Shown: positions 43,446 to 51,933 of the stretch, one piece after another
Numbering within the stretch: position 1 is the first letter of the stretch
Layout of the letters: each line of letters begins with the position of its first letter
Origin: Lentzea fradiae
GTDB taxonomy: Bacteria; Actinomycetota; Actinomycetes; Mycobacteriales; Pseudonocardiaceae
Length of the DNA stretch: 64,000 nucleotides
Reading direction: 5' to 3'
Assembly: GCF_900100955.1 (NCBI RefSeq)
Contig: NZ_FNCC01000010.1
Span: forward strand, 1 to 64,000
Notes under the pieces: model-generated
Seen by the model: only the letters and a program-made list of their open reading frames with translations
What the model was told of the DNA's origin: nothing
Databases searched by the model: none
Position numbers and translations under genes: made by a program

Positions 43446-44288
43446 GTGGACCTTGCGGGGAAGGTCGCCGTCGTCACCGGCGCGGGTGCCGGGCTCGGCC
43501 GCGCGGAGGCGCTCGCGCTGGCCCGTGCCGGTGCGAGCCTCGTCCTCAACGACCTGCCGGGCACGATCGACACCACCGAGATCGACGGGCTCGGCGCGAA
43601 GTGTGTTGTCGTCGAGGGCGACGTGGGCGAGCGGAGCACGGCCGACGCGCTGGTCACCGCGGCCGTCGAGCAGTTCGGCGGGCTGCACGTCGTGGTGAAC
43701 AACGCCGGGGTGCTGCGCGACCGGATGCTGTTCAACATGACCGACGACGAGTGGGACCTGGTCGTCCGGGTGCACCTGCGCGGCCACTTCCTGTTGTCCC
43801 GCAACGCTGTCGCGTTCTGGAAGCAGCAGTCGAAGGAGGCGGGCGCGCCGGTCTACGGCCGGATCGTCAACACCTCGTCGGAGGCGTTCCTGCTCGGTTC
43901 GGAGGGACAGGCCAACTACGCGGCGGCCAAGGCGGGCATCACGGCGCTGACGGTCGCGACGGCACGCGGCACGAGCCGGTACGGCGTCCGCGCCAACGCG
44001 ATCTGTCCCCGCGCCCGCACGGGGATGACCGCGCACGTCTTCGGCGAGGCCCCGGAGGGCGACGACTCGCTGGCACCCGAGCACGTCGCCCGGTTCGTCG
44101 CACACCTCGCGGGACCGTCCGGCGAGAAGATCAACGGCCAGGTCTTCGTCGTGCACGGCGGCATGGTCGCCCTGATGGCCCCGCCGACCGTCGAGCGGCG
44201 GTTCGACGACCTCCGCGATCTCGACGGCCACTTCGCCGACCGCGATCCACAACGGACCTTCGCCTGTACGGACACGATGAGCCTCTGA
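43446..44288 (+). CDS. chsB1: Side-chain 3-hydroxyacyl-CoA dehydrogenase, ChsB1/Hsd4A-like SDR
   Basis: This 280-residue SDR has VVTGAGAGLGRAEALALARAG, NNAGVLRDRMLFNMTDDEWD, NTSSEAFLLGSEGQANYAAAKAG and the family C-terminus ERRFDDL...DRDPQRTFACTDTMSL. This agrees with Rv3502c (ChsB1), which oxidises the hydroxyacyl-CoA of the cholesterol side chain. It lies 17 bases after the ADH gene. The order fadE27-fadE26-fdxD-SDR is nearly that of M. tuberculosis, with the ADH inserted. Confidence 0.83.
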   Translation: MDLAGKVAVVTGAGAGLGRAEALALARAGASLVLNDLPGTIDTTEIDGLGAKCVVVEGDVGERSTADALVTAAVEQFGGLHVVVNNAGVLRDRMLFNMTDDEWDLVVRVHLRGHFLLSRNAVAFWKQQSKEAGAPVYGRIVNTSSEAFLLGSEGQANYAAAKAGITALTVATARGTSRYGVRANAICPRARTGMTAHVFGEAPEGDDSLAPEHVARFVAHLAGPSGEKINGQVFVVHGGMVALMAPPTVERRFDDLRDLDGHFADRDPQRTFACTDTMSL

Positions 44289-44310
44289 CCGGGGCCCTGT
44301 AGGAGGAGCT

Positions 44311-45816
44311 GTGACGCTCACCGTCCAACCGCACCGCGAGACCCTGGGCCTGAAGGACGGCCGGCTCCTCATCGGGGGCGAGCTCCGCGAGGCGGACGAG
44401 ACCTGGACGCACCACCACCCCGCGACGGGGGAGGAGATCGGCAGCTTCGCCGTCGCCTCCGACAAGGACGTCGACGCCGCCGTCCGCGCCGCCCGCAAGG
44501 CGTTCGACGAGGGACCGTGGCCGCGGGCGAGGGCGGGCGAACGGGTCAAGGTCCTGCGCCGGTACGCAGACCTGCTGCGCGAGCACGCCGACGAGCTGAA
44601 GGGCCTGCAGGCGCTGGACAACGGCGTGCCGCTGTCGTTCGGCCAGATCTACGCCACCTCGGTCGGCATCGCGGCCGACATCTTCGACCACCACGCCGGC
44701 TGGATCGACAAGGTGGGCGGTCAGACGCTGCCGCCGTACCAGGGCGGCGACCACCTGGCGATGACGTTCCGCGAACCGGTCGGCGTCGTCGCGGCGATCC
44801 TGCCGTGGAACGCGCCGTTCGTGCTCTTCGCCCAGAAGCTCGCACCCGCGCTGGCCGCGGGCTGCACGGTCGTGGTGAAGCCGTCGGAGTTCGCGAGCTT
44901 CTGCGTGATCCGCATGGTCGAGCTGCTGCTCGAGGCCGGTCTGCCCGAGGGCGCCGTCAACCTCGTCACGGGCCCCGGCAACCCCACCGGGGAAGCGCTG
45001 ATCACGCACCCGCTGGTCGACAAGATCAGCTTCACCGGCAGCCGCGGCGTCGGCCGCCGCATCATCGGGGCCTCCGCCGGGACGATGAAGCGCGTGTCGC
45101 TGGAGCTGGGCGGGAAGTCGCCCGCCATCGTGTTCGCGGATGCCCCCAACGTCGGGCTGGCCGCGATGACCTGCATGGGCATGGTGACGATGGGCCTGTC
45201 CGGGCAGGCGTGCGTCGCGCACACGCGGGCGCTCGTCGCACGGGAGGTGCAGGACGAGTTCGTGGCCACCGCCCAGATGCTCGCGGGCGCGGTGACGTTC
45301 GGCGACCCGTTCGACCCCGGCGTGCTCGCCAGCCCGCTGATCAACCAGCGGCAGCTCGACCGCGTGCTCGGCTACATCGAACGCGGCCAGGAGGACGGCG
45401 CCCGGCTCGTGACCGGCGGCACCCGGCTCGACGGCGACCTCGCGTCCGGCAACTTCGTCGCACCGACGATCTTCGCCGACGCCACCAACGACATGACGAT
45501 CGCCCGCGAGGAGATCTTCGGCCCGGTGCTCACCGTCGTCCCGTTCGACAGCGAGGAGGAGGCGGTCCGTCTCGCCAACGACACCGAGTACGGCCTGGGA
45601 GCGGGCGTCTACACCAACGACGTCCGCCGCGCGTTCCGCGTCTCCAAGGCGCTGCGCGTCGGCATGGTCGGCGTCAACGGGTTCCAGCTCGAGCCGCACG
45701 TGCCGTTCGGCGGCTACAAGCAGTCGGGACTGGGCCGCGAGGGCGGGCAGAGCGCCTACGAGGCGTACACCGAGCTGAAGACCGTGATGATGCCGCTCAC
45801 CGACGAGATGATGTAG
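44311..45816 (+). CDS. NAD(P)-dependent aldehyde dehydrogenase
   Basis: This 501-residue ALDH has the cofactor segment AAILPWNAPFVLFAQKLAPAL, ELGGKSPAIVFAD with the general base Glu, and the catalytic Cys in GLSGQACVAHTR (where many relatives have GQxCxAxSR). EEIFGPVLTVVPF and FGGYKQSGLGRE complete the fold. An AGGAGG box precedes the GTG. In this operon it may turn an aldehyde from the ADH into an acid ready for CoA ligation. Confidence 0.87.
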   Translation: MTLTVQPHRETLGLKDGRLLIGGELREADETWTHHHPATGEEIGSFAVASDKDVDAAVRAARKAFDEGPWPRARAGERVKVLRRYADLLREHADELKGLQALDNGVPLSFGQIYATSVGIAADIFDHHAGWIDKVGGQTLPPYQGGDHLAMTFREPVGVVAAILPWNAPFVLFAQKLAPALAAGCTVVVKPSEFASFCVIRMVELLLEAGLPEGAVNLVTGPGNPTGEALITHPLVDKISFTGSRGVGRRIIGASAGTMKRVSLELGGKSPAIVFADAPNVGLAAMTCMGMVTMGLSGQACVAHTRALVAREVQDEFVATAQMLAGAVTFGDPFDPGVLASPLINQRQLDRVLGYIERGQEDGARLVTGGTRLDGDLASGNFVAPTIFADATNDMTIAREEIFGPVLTVVPFDSEEEAVRLANDTEYGLGAGVYTNDVRRAFRVSKALRVGMVGVNGFQLEPHVPFGGYKQSGLGREGGQSAYEAYTELKTVMMPLTDEMM

Positions 45817-46566
45817 ATGCGGCTCGCCGGGAAGGTCGCCCTGATCACCGGGGCGGCGCGAGGACAGGGCGCGGCAGCGGCACGCCGGTTCGCCGCCGAG
45901 GGCGCACGGGTCATGATCACCGACGTGCTCGACGAGCAGGGCAAGGAGCTGGCGGCCGAGCTCGGGGCCGAGTTCTTCCACCTCGACGTCTCGTCGGAGG
46001 ACGGCTGGGCGGAAGCGGTCGCGCACACCGTGGAGACACTGGGTGACGTCAACGTCCTCGTGAACAACGCGGGCATCCTGCACTTCTCGGCGCTGGCGGA
46101 GACGACGCTCGCCGACTACCAGCGGGTGATCGGCATCAACCAGGTCGGCACGTTCCTGGGCATGCGCGCGGTGGTCGAGCCGATGACACGGGCGGGCGGC
46201 GGCTCGATCGTCAACGTGTCGTCCGTCGAGGGCCTGGGCGGGATGCCGTACCTGGTGGCGTACACGGCGTCCAAATTCGCGATCCGCGGCATGACGAAGG
46301 TCGCCGCGATGGAGCTGGGCAAGCACGGCATCCGGGTCAACTCGGTGCACCCCGGCGCGATCGACACGCAGATGGTCAGCGAGGCGCTCGGCAGGCCGAT
46401 CGACGTCTCACCGATCGGCAAGAAGCTGGCGCTGCGCCGGATCGGCCAGCCGGAGGACGTCGCGAACGTCGTGCTCTTCCTCGCCAGCGACGACTCCGCC
46501 TACTGCACGGGCGGCGAGTTCGCGGTCGACGGAGGAGCGACGGCGACCCACGCGTTGAGCGGCTGA
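45817..46566 (+). CDS. 3alpha/20beta-hydroxysteroid-dehydrogenase-like SDR
   Basis: This 249-residue SDR begins immediately after the ALDH stop (TAGATG). It has LITGAARGQGAAAARRFAAEG, NNAGILHFSALAE, NVSSVEGLGGMPYLVAYTASKFA and VNSVHPGAIDTQM. NVSSVEG and YTASKFA are close to Rv2002/FabG3-type 20beta-hydroxysteroid dehydrogenases. Steroid oxidoreductase activity is likely from context, the exact position is not. Confidence 0.82.
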   Translation: MRLAGKVALITGAARGQGAAAARRFAAEGARVMITDVLDEQGKELAAELGAEFFHLDVSSEDGWAEAVAHTVETLGDVNVLVNNAGILHFSALAETTLADYQRVIGINQVGTFLGMRAVVEPMTRAGGGSIVNVSSVEGLGGMPYLVAYTASKFAIRGMTKVAAMELGKHGIRVNSVHPGAIDTQMVSEALGRPIDVSPIGKKLALRRIGQPEDVANVVLFLASDDSAYCTGGEFAVDGGATATHALSG

Positions 46567-46568
46567 GA

Positions 46569-46598
46569 GCGCGGGTGGCCGCGAACGACCACCCGCGC
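46569..46598. terminator. Bidirectional terminator hairpin
   Basis: Arms GCGCGGGTGG and CCACCCGCGC pair over 10 bases around a 10-base loop, 3 bases after the SDR stop and 12 bases before the end of the convergent secreted-protein gene. Followed by CCCCTTC, without a long T run. Confidence 0.75.
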
Positions 46599-46609
46599 CC
46601 CCTTCGAGG

Positions 46610-48868
46610 TCACACGCGGCAGGGTGAACCGCCGGGGTACCCCGGCTTGGCCTCCACGTTGGCCTTCGCCTCACCGATCACCACGTCGGTCAGCAGCGTG
46701 TCGAGCACGACCGCCTGCTGCACGACGCTCGATCCCGTCGTCGTCGTGGCGTTGAGCTTCAACGATCCGATGAGCAACGGGATGGTCAGCGGCGCGCTGC
46801 CGACCGTCACGTTCAGGCCGTTGATCTTCAGCCCGGCGATGCTGGACGAGCCGGAGAACTGAGGCACGAGACCACCGGGTCCCGGCACGCAGGTGACGGA
46901 CGCGTTCGACTGGATCACGCCGATCTCGATCGTCAGCAGACCGCTCGTGATGCGGGTCTGCTCGATCCGCGCCTGCGAGACCGCCGAGTCCGACGTGCTC
47001 GGCGGCGTGCCGGTCAGGTCGTCCGGCGTCTGGTCGGTCGACGCGTCGAGCGCCGTGGCCTTCACCGTCAGGATGCCCGCGTTCAGCTGGACGTTCGCGA
47101 GCGTCTCGTGGTCGTCCACGCACGGCACGTCCTGCGGGTTCGCGCGCGTGGAGACGATGCCCGCGAGAGTGAGCGCGGTGGCCTGGCAGGAGAAGACGCC
47201 GGTCCGTTCGGACGTCTTGATCCGCAGGTCGGACAGCACCGGGCTGTCGCCTGCCGCGTTGGCGGTCAGGGTGGCCCGCACCTCGATGTAGCGACCGGAC
47301 TTCGCGAACGTGACGCCGTTGCCCACGGGGGTGAACGACTCGCCCGCGAGGCCCGCCTCGGTGTCGGAGGTGCGCGCCTCGACGGTGATGGACGTGCCCG
47401 CCGGGACGCTGCCCTGCGCCTCGGTGTTCCAGGTGACCGTGCCCCACGTCTGGCCGGCCTGCCCGCCGTCCTGCACGACGCTCCACGTGCCCTGCGGCGC
47501 GGTGATCTCGCCCAGCACCGACCCGGTCATGTCGCTGTAGTTGTACGGGCCCGCGCCCTCGCCGAGGTCCACGGTCAGGTCGACCGCGCCCACCGGGTGC
47601 CCGCCGCCACCGATCGGACCGGCGTCCGGGTCGATGCGCTGGGCGTTGTTGGTGTTGATGTTGGTGACCCAGACCTTGCCGTTGCTGTCGATCGCGACAC
47701 CGGTGGGCCCGACGCCGCCGGGCAGCGTGACGTTGCCGACGTAGGTGCCGTCGGTGCGCAGGTGACCGACCGTGGTGGCCGGGCCGAGGAGCGAGTGGGC
47801 GACCCACACGTTGCCGTCACCGTCGACCGCGACGCCCTGCGCGTTCTGGCTGCCGTGGCTGAACGCGCCGAGCACCGTGCCGTCCGGTGCCATCTTCGCG
47901 ACGCGGTTGCCGTTGACGTTGGTGTGCCAGATCTCGCCGGTGACCGGGTCCATGCCGAGGCCGTAGTCGCCGTGCGTCCCGTCGAGGCACGCCCCGGTGG
48001 CGGCGGCGGGGTCGTAGCGCAGCGTGCCGTTGTTGCGGGCGGACCACAGGGTTCCCGCCTTGTCGACCAGGCCGCCGTAGCCGCCGCAGCCGAGGTTGAA
48101 CTGGGTGCCCGTCGGCTGGCCGTCCGCGTCGAGCAGCTCGTGGTCGAGGTCGTTGCCGCCGGTCCACAGGCGGTTCTCCGCGTCGACGGCGACAGTGCGG
48201 GTGAGGGCGCCGGTGACCCTCGTGTAGTTGATGACGCACTCGTCGGCCGCGGTGGTGACGCCGCCGTTGTTGTCGGCTCCGCCCGCGTTGGTCCACGGCC
48301 GGACGTCGCCGAGGCCGCGGCTGGTGGCGATCAGCCCGTCCTGGTCGCGGTCGACGCACCTGTTGTAGGCGAAGGGGCCCTTGAGGTAGTCGCCCGCCGG
48401 GTTGGGTGAGCCGTCGGAGTTCACCCTGGTGCCGCCCTGGATCACGGCGATGCGGGTGACGGAGCCCCGGCCGCCTTCGTTCTCGTCGCGGTTCGACAGC
48501 CACGTGCTGCCGAACTTGTCGACGGTGGTGCGGGACGGGTTCTTGCCGCGACCAGCCGGGGCGGAGGCCCACTCACCGACGATCTGGCCGGTGTTGACGT
48601 CGATGCGGACCATCGTGCCGCGCGCGGAGGCGGCCACGTTGACGTACGGGAAGAAGACGGTCGAACGGTTCAGCTGGAGCTGGTCGTCGTTCGGGGAATC
48701 GTGGTTGACGTCCTGCAGCGTGCCGCGGTCGAAATCCGCGTCGAGCGTGTAGAGGACGTCGGTGCCGGGCGTCGGGACGGCCAGGGCGGGGACGGAAAGC
48801 CCTGCCAGCAGGGTCAGTGACGCGGTCAGTGCGAGCCCGGGTCTGGATCGGTGCCATGTGTGGTGCAT
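46610..48868 (-). CDS. Large secreted beta-propeller protein with a choice-of-anchor-P-like tail
   Basis: This 752-residue exported protein has a Sec signal (LALTASLTLLAGLSVPALA). Residues about 60-430 hold repeated streptogramin-lyase/NHL-like blades (GVAVDGDGNVWVAHS, GVAIDSNGKVWVTN, GMDPVTGEIWHTN). A domain with jelly-roll character follows (450-570). The last ~190 residues begin VFSCQATALTLAG and resemble the choice-of-anchor P region of actinobacterial surface proteins. No ligand is evident. A GGGAGC box precedes the ATG. Confidence 0.76.
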   Translation of the reverse strand: MHHTWHRSRPGLALTASLTLLAGLSVPALAVPTPGTDVLYTLDADFDRGTLQDVNHDSPNDDQLQLNRSTVFFPYVNVAASARGTMVRIDVNTGQIVGEWASAPAGRGKNPSRTTVDKFGSTWLSNRDENEGGRGSVTRIAVIQGGTRVNSDGSPNPAGDYLKGPFAYNRCVDRDQDGLIATSRGLGDVRPWTNAGGADNNGGVTTAADECVINYTRVTGALTRTVAVDAENRLWTGGNDLDHELLDADGQPTGTQFNLGCGGYGGLVDKAGTLWSARNNGTLRYDPAAATGACLDGTHGDYGLGMDPVTGEIWHTNVNGNRVAKMAPDGTVLGAFSHGSQNAQGVAVDGDGNVWVAHSLLGPATTVGHLRTDGTYVGNVTLPGGVGPTGVAIDSNGKVWVTNINTNNAQRIDPDAGPIGGGGHPVGAVDLTVDLGEGAGPYNYSDMTGSVLGEITAPQGTWSVVQDGGQAGQTWGTVTWNTEAQGSVPAGTSITVEARTSDTEAGLAGESFTPVGNGVTFAKSGRYIEVRATLTANAAGDSPVLSDLRIKTSERTGVFSCQATALTLAGIVSTRANPQDVPCVDDHETLANVQLNAGILTVKATALDASTDQTPDDLTGTPPSTSDSAVSQARIEQTRITSGLLTIEIGVIQSNASVTCVPGPGGLVPQFSGSSSIAGLKINGLNVTVGSAPLTIPLLIGSLKLNATTTTGSSVVQQAVVLDTLLTDVVIGEAKANVEAKPGYPGGSPCRV

Positions 48869-49245
48869 GTGGTGGCTCCCATTCGGGAAACGGTCGATCC
48901 GGACAACAGACCGGATCACCCCGAAGAGTCTGAAATCACCGGAATGCGTTACGAGAATTCCACGATTCCAGTTCAGTTGTAATCGAGGAAAAATGATCCG
49001 GTTTCACCTGGTTCTTCATTCCGGTTCGCACGGCCGGGTTGTTTTCCGCCTGCGTCCTGTGGCTCGGCGGGGGCGGCCGATGGGCCGGACGGTCTAACGG
49101 ATGGGCTGACCAGGTCTTTCCGGATTGCTCTCGGTGTGACGGTGTTCCCCGCTCGTCCGGGTGGTGTTTCGGGCGCGAACGTGATGCAACCTCACCGGCC
49201 CGTCACGGCGTGTGTAGATCGACAAGCACACACCTGGGGAGCTTC
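48869..49245. other. Intergenic region between two divergent secreted-protein genes
   Basis: This 377-base gap is locally richer in A and T. It contains a 7-base inverted repeat, GATCCGG at 48896 with CCGGATC at 48911, 28 bases upstream of the propeller gene, which could be an operator. I see no gene. The ORF that extends across it into the peptidase gene lacks leader-like sequence. Confidence 0.55.
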
Positions 49246-50730
49246 ATGAGATCTCTGTTGTTGACGGCCGCGCTGGTGGTCGGCCTGGCCCCGGCCGCCC
49301 TCGCCGCCGGGGAGGCGCGGACGCCCGCGCTGTCGTGGCAGGACTGCCAGGACGGCTTCGAGTGCTCGACCGCGCAGGTCCCGCTCGACCACGACCAGCC
49401 GCACGGCGCGAAGATCGACCTCGCGCTGATCCGGCTGCCCGCGACCGACCCCGCGAAGCGGATCGGCTCGCTGTTCGTGAACTTCGGCGGGCCCGGTGCG
49501 TCCGGGGTCGACCGGCTGCGGGCGCGCGGCAAGTGGGAGTGGCTGTTCTCGCCGGAGCTGCGGGCGCGGTTCGACGTGGTGTCGTGGGACCAGCGCGGCA
49601 TCGGCCGTTCCGCCGCCGTGCGCTGCTTCGACAGCCTGGAGGAGCAGGAGGAGTTCCTGGGCTCCATCCCGGTCTACCCGGACACGGCGGCGCAGGAGCC
49701 CGCGTTCTACGACAGCTACCGCGAGTTCGTGAGGCGGTGCGAGGAGAAGTCCGGCGACCTGCTGGACCACGTCTCGTCCGCGAACACGGCGCGGGACCTG
49801 GACCTGCTGCGCAAGGCGGTCGGTGACCAGAAGCTGACCTACCACGGCATCTCGTACGGCACGCACCTCGGCGCGATCTACGCGAACCTGTTCCCGGACA
49901 AGGTCCGCGCGCTCGCGTTCGACGGCGCCCTCGACTTCGTCGGCAACGCGACCGGGCACGGCGACCAGGGCACGACGGTGCCGCTGGACACGCGCCAGGA
50001 CGTGCCGCGCGGCGTGGCCGAGACGTTCGACCAGTTCCTGCGGCTGTGCGCCGCGCCGGGGGCGAACTGCGCGTTCGCGGGCGGCGACCTGAAGCAGAAG
50101 TGGGCCGACCTGGTCGCGAAGGTCACGGCCGCGCCGGTCACCACGCCGGACGGCCGGTTCGACCGCGTCACGTTGGTCAGCACCGTCTGGGACGCGCTCG
50201 CGCAGCCGGACACGTGGCAGGACACCGCCCGGATCTTGCAGGGGGTCTGGGAGGCACCGGCCTCGCTGACGGCCTCGTCGACCGGCTACACCGCGAACCG
50301 GTTCGAGGCGTTCAACGCGATCCAGTGCTCGGACAGCGACTTCCCGCGCGACCCGGCCGTGTACTCGGCGTTCGGGGCGAGCGAGGACCAGCGCGTCCCG
50401 TACTGGGGCCGTGCCGTGGTGTTCGACATGATGGCCTGCGCGTTCTGGCAGGGGCGCGACGACGACCGCTACACCGGTCCGTGGAACCGCTGGACGTCGG
50501 CACCGATCCTGTTCGTGAACAGCAGGTTCGACCCGTCGACCCCGTTGCACGGCGCCCGTGACGGCGCCGCGGAGATGGCCCGCACCGGTTTCCTGACAGT
50601 GGAGGGCTACGGTCACACGACGATGTACGTGCGCAGCGCCTGCGCCGAGAAGGTGAAGCGGGACTACCTGTTCACCGGTGTCCTGCCCACGCGCAAGACC
50701 TGCGGCGTCGACAGCTTGCCGTTCGCCTGA
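49246..50730 (+). CDS. Secreted alpha/beta-hydrolase peptidase, tripeptidyl aminopeptidase type
   Basis: This 494-residue exported hydrolase has a signal peptide (MRSLLLTAALVVGLAPAALA). It shows the nucleophile elbow GISYGTHLG (Ser203), FGGPGASG as oxyanion loop, Asp429 in NSRFDPSTP and His457 in GYGHTTM. It belongs to the Streptomyces tap/SlpD-type family, which removes N-terminal tripeptides from extracellular proteins. A GGGGA box lies 5 bases before the ATG. A strong terminator follows. Confidence 0.87.
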   Translation: MRSLLLTAALVVGLAPAALAAGEARTPALSWQDCQDGFECSTAQVPLDHDQPHGAKIDLALIRLPATDPAKRIGSLFVNFGGPGASGVDRLRARGKWEWLFSPELRARFDVVSWDQRGIGRSAAVRCFDSLEEQEEFLGSIPVYPDTAAQEPAFYDSYREFVRRCEEKSGDLLDHVSSANTARDLDLLRKAVGDQKLTYHGISYGTHLGAIYANLFPDKVRALAFDGALDFVGNATGHGDQGTTVPLDTRQDVPRGVAETFDQFLRLCAAPGANCAFAGGDLKQKWADLVAKVTAAPVTTPDGRFDRVTLVSTVWDALAQPDTWQDTARILQGVWEAPASLTASSTGYTANRFEAFNAIQCSDSDFPRDPAVYSAFGASEDQRVPYWGRAVVFDMMACAFWQGRDDDRYTGPWNRWTSAPILFVNSRFDPSTPLHGARDGAAEMARTGFLTVEGYGHTTMYVRSACAEKVKRDYLFTGVLPTRKTCGVDSLPFA

Positions 50731-50742
50731 CCTGTTCATACC

Positions 50743-50779
50743 GGTGGAGGCCCTGTCGCGTCCCGGCAGGGCCTCCACC
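50743..50779 (+). terminator. Rho-independent-type terminator after the peptidase gene
   Basis: Arms GGTGGAGGCCCTG and CAGGGCCTCCACC pair perfectly over 13 bases with an 11-base loop, followed by TTGT. It lies 12 bases after the stop. Confidence 0.86.
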
Positions 50780-50838
50780 TTGTCCGTCCACCAGCGCTGC
50801 GATAAGAAAACCGAACCAGTGCGACACCAGGAGGAACC

Positions 50839-51933
50839 GTGCTGACTGCCGTGGCCGACCTGGCCGAGGAGGTGGCTCCGGCGACGGAGGCCGGTCGTGC
50901 GCTCGCGCCGGAGCTGGTGGCGGCGATCCGCGACGCGGGCCTGTTCCGGCTGGGTGTGCCGGCGGCGCTCGGCGGTCCGCAACGTGCTCCCGGCGAGACG
51001 CTGGCCGCCGCCGAGACGATCGCCCGTGCCGACGCCTCCGCCGGGTGGTGCGTCTCGATCGCCGCCACCAGCAGCCTGCTCGGCGCCTACCTGCCCGCCG
51101 AGGGCGGCACGGAGGTCTTCGGCGACCCGCGGTCGGTCGCGGTGGGGGTGTGGGCGCCGCGCGGTCGTGGCACCGAGGCCGACGGCGGTGTGGTGCTGTC
51201 CGGGCAGTGGCCGTTCTGCTCGGGGATCGGGCACGCGGACTGGCTGTTCGCCGGGTTCGTGGTGTCCGGCGTGATGAAGGTGGCGGCGTTGCCGCGGGCG
51301 TCGCTGGAGGTGCTGGACACCTGGCACACCACGGGCCTGCGCGGCACCGGCAGCCACGACGCGGTGGCGCGCGAGGTGTTCGTGCCGTCGCATCGCATCC
51401 TGTCCGTGATGGACGGTCCGCTGGACGGCGGTGCCCTGTACCGCTTCCCGATCTTCGGGTTCTTCGCGCTCTCGGTCGCCGCGGCCGCGATGGGCAACGC
51501 GTTCGGCGCGCTCGGCGACTTCGTCGAGCTGGCCGGGCGCCGCACCCCGCTCGGCTCACGCCGCACGATGGCGGAACGGACCTCGACGCAGGCGGCGGTC
51601 GCCGAGTCGACGGCCTCGTTGCGGGCGGCACGGGCGTACTTCCACGGCGCGGTCGAGGAGGCGTGGGAGGCCGCGCAGGGCGGCGAACCGGTGCCGGTGC
51701 AGACGCGGGCGTCGTTGCGGCTGGCCGCGACGCATGCGACCCGCACGGCGCGGGAGGTCGTCTCGAAGCTCTACGACCTGGCCGGCAGCGCCGCGATCTA
51801 CGACGGCGCCCCGTTGCAGCGCCGGTTCCGCGACGCCCACACGGCGTCCGCGCACTTCCAGATCAACGCGGCGTCGTACGAGCTGGCGGGCAAGGTCCTG
51901 CTGGGCGTCGAGGCGCAGACGGGCCAGCTGTGA
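50839..51933 (+). CDS. Acyl-CoA-dehydrogenase-fold flavoprotein (HsaA/class D monooxygenase-like)
   Basis: This 364-residue protein has an ACAD-like fold but the layout of the HsaA/DszC-type flavin monooxygenases: AIRDAGLFRLGVPAALGG, ADASAGWCVSIAATSSLL, LSGQWPFCSGIGHADWLF and a C-terminal LYDLAGSAAIYDGAPLQRRFRDAHT, the last being typical of class D two-component enzymes. AGGAGGAA precedes the GTG. The next gene, an LLM oxidoreductase, is coupled by GTGA, so the two may act in sequence. HsaA proper is not claimed because the other hsa genes are missing. Confidence 0.75.
   Translation: MLTAVADLAEEVAPATEAGRALAPELVAAIRDAGLFRLGVPAALGGPQRAPGETLAAAETIARADASAGWCVSIAATSSLLGAYLPAEGGTEVFGDPRSVAVGVWAPRGRGTEADGGVVLSGQWPFCSGIGHADWLFAGFVVSGVMKVAALPRASLEVLDTWHTTGLRGTGSHDAVAREVFVPSHRILSVMDGPLDGGALYRFPIFGFFALSVAAAAMGNAFGALGDFVELAGRRTPLGSRRTMAERTSTQAAVAESTASLRAARAYFHGAVEEAWEAAQGGEPVPVQTRASLRLAATHATRTAREVVSKLYDLAGSAAIYDGAPLQRRFRDAHTASAHFQINAASYELAGKVLLGVEAQTGQL

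Noticed and set aside
44131..46350. 739-codon minus-strand frame opposite the ALDH and SDR genes
   Set aside because: Composition is that of an antisense shadow (many His, Arg, Asp, Val) with no recognisable motif.
50839..51933. Calling the class D flavoprotein HsaA
   Set aside because: None of hsaB, hsaC or hsaD is adjacent and no KstR-type box was seen, so only fold-level similarity is claimed.
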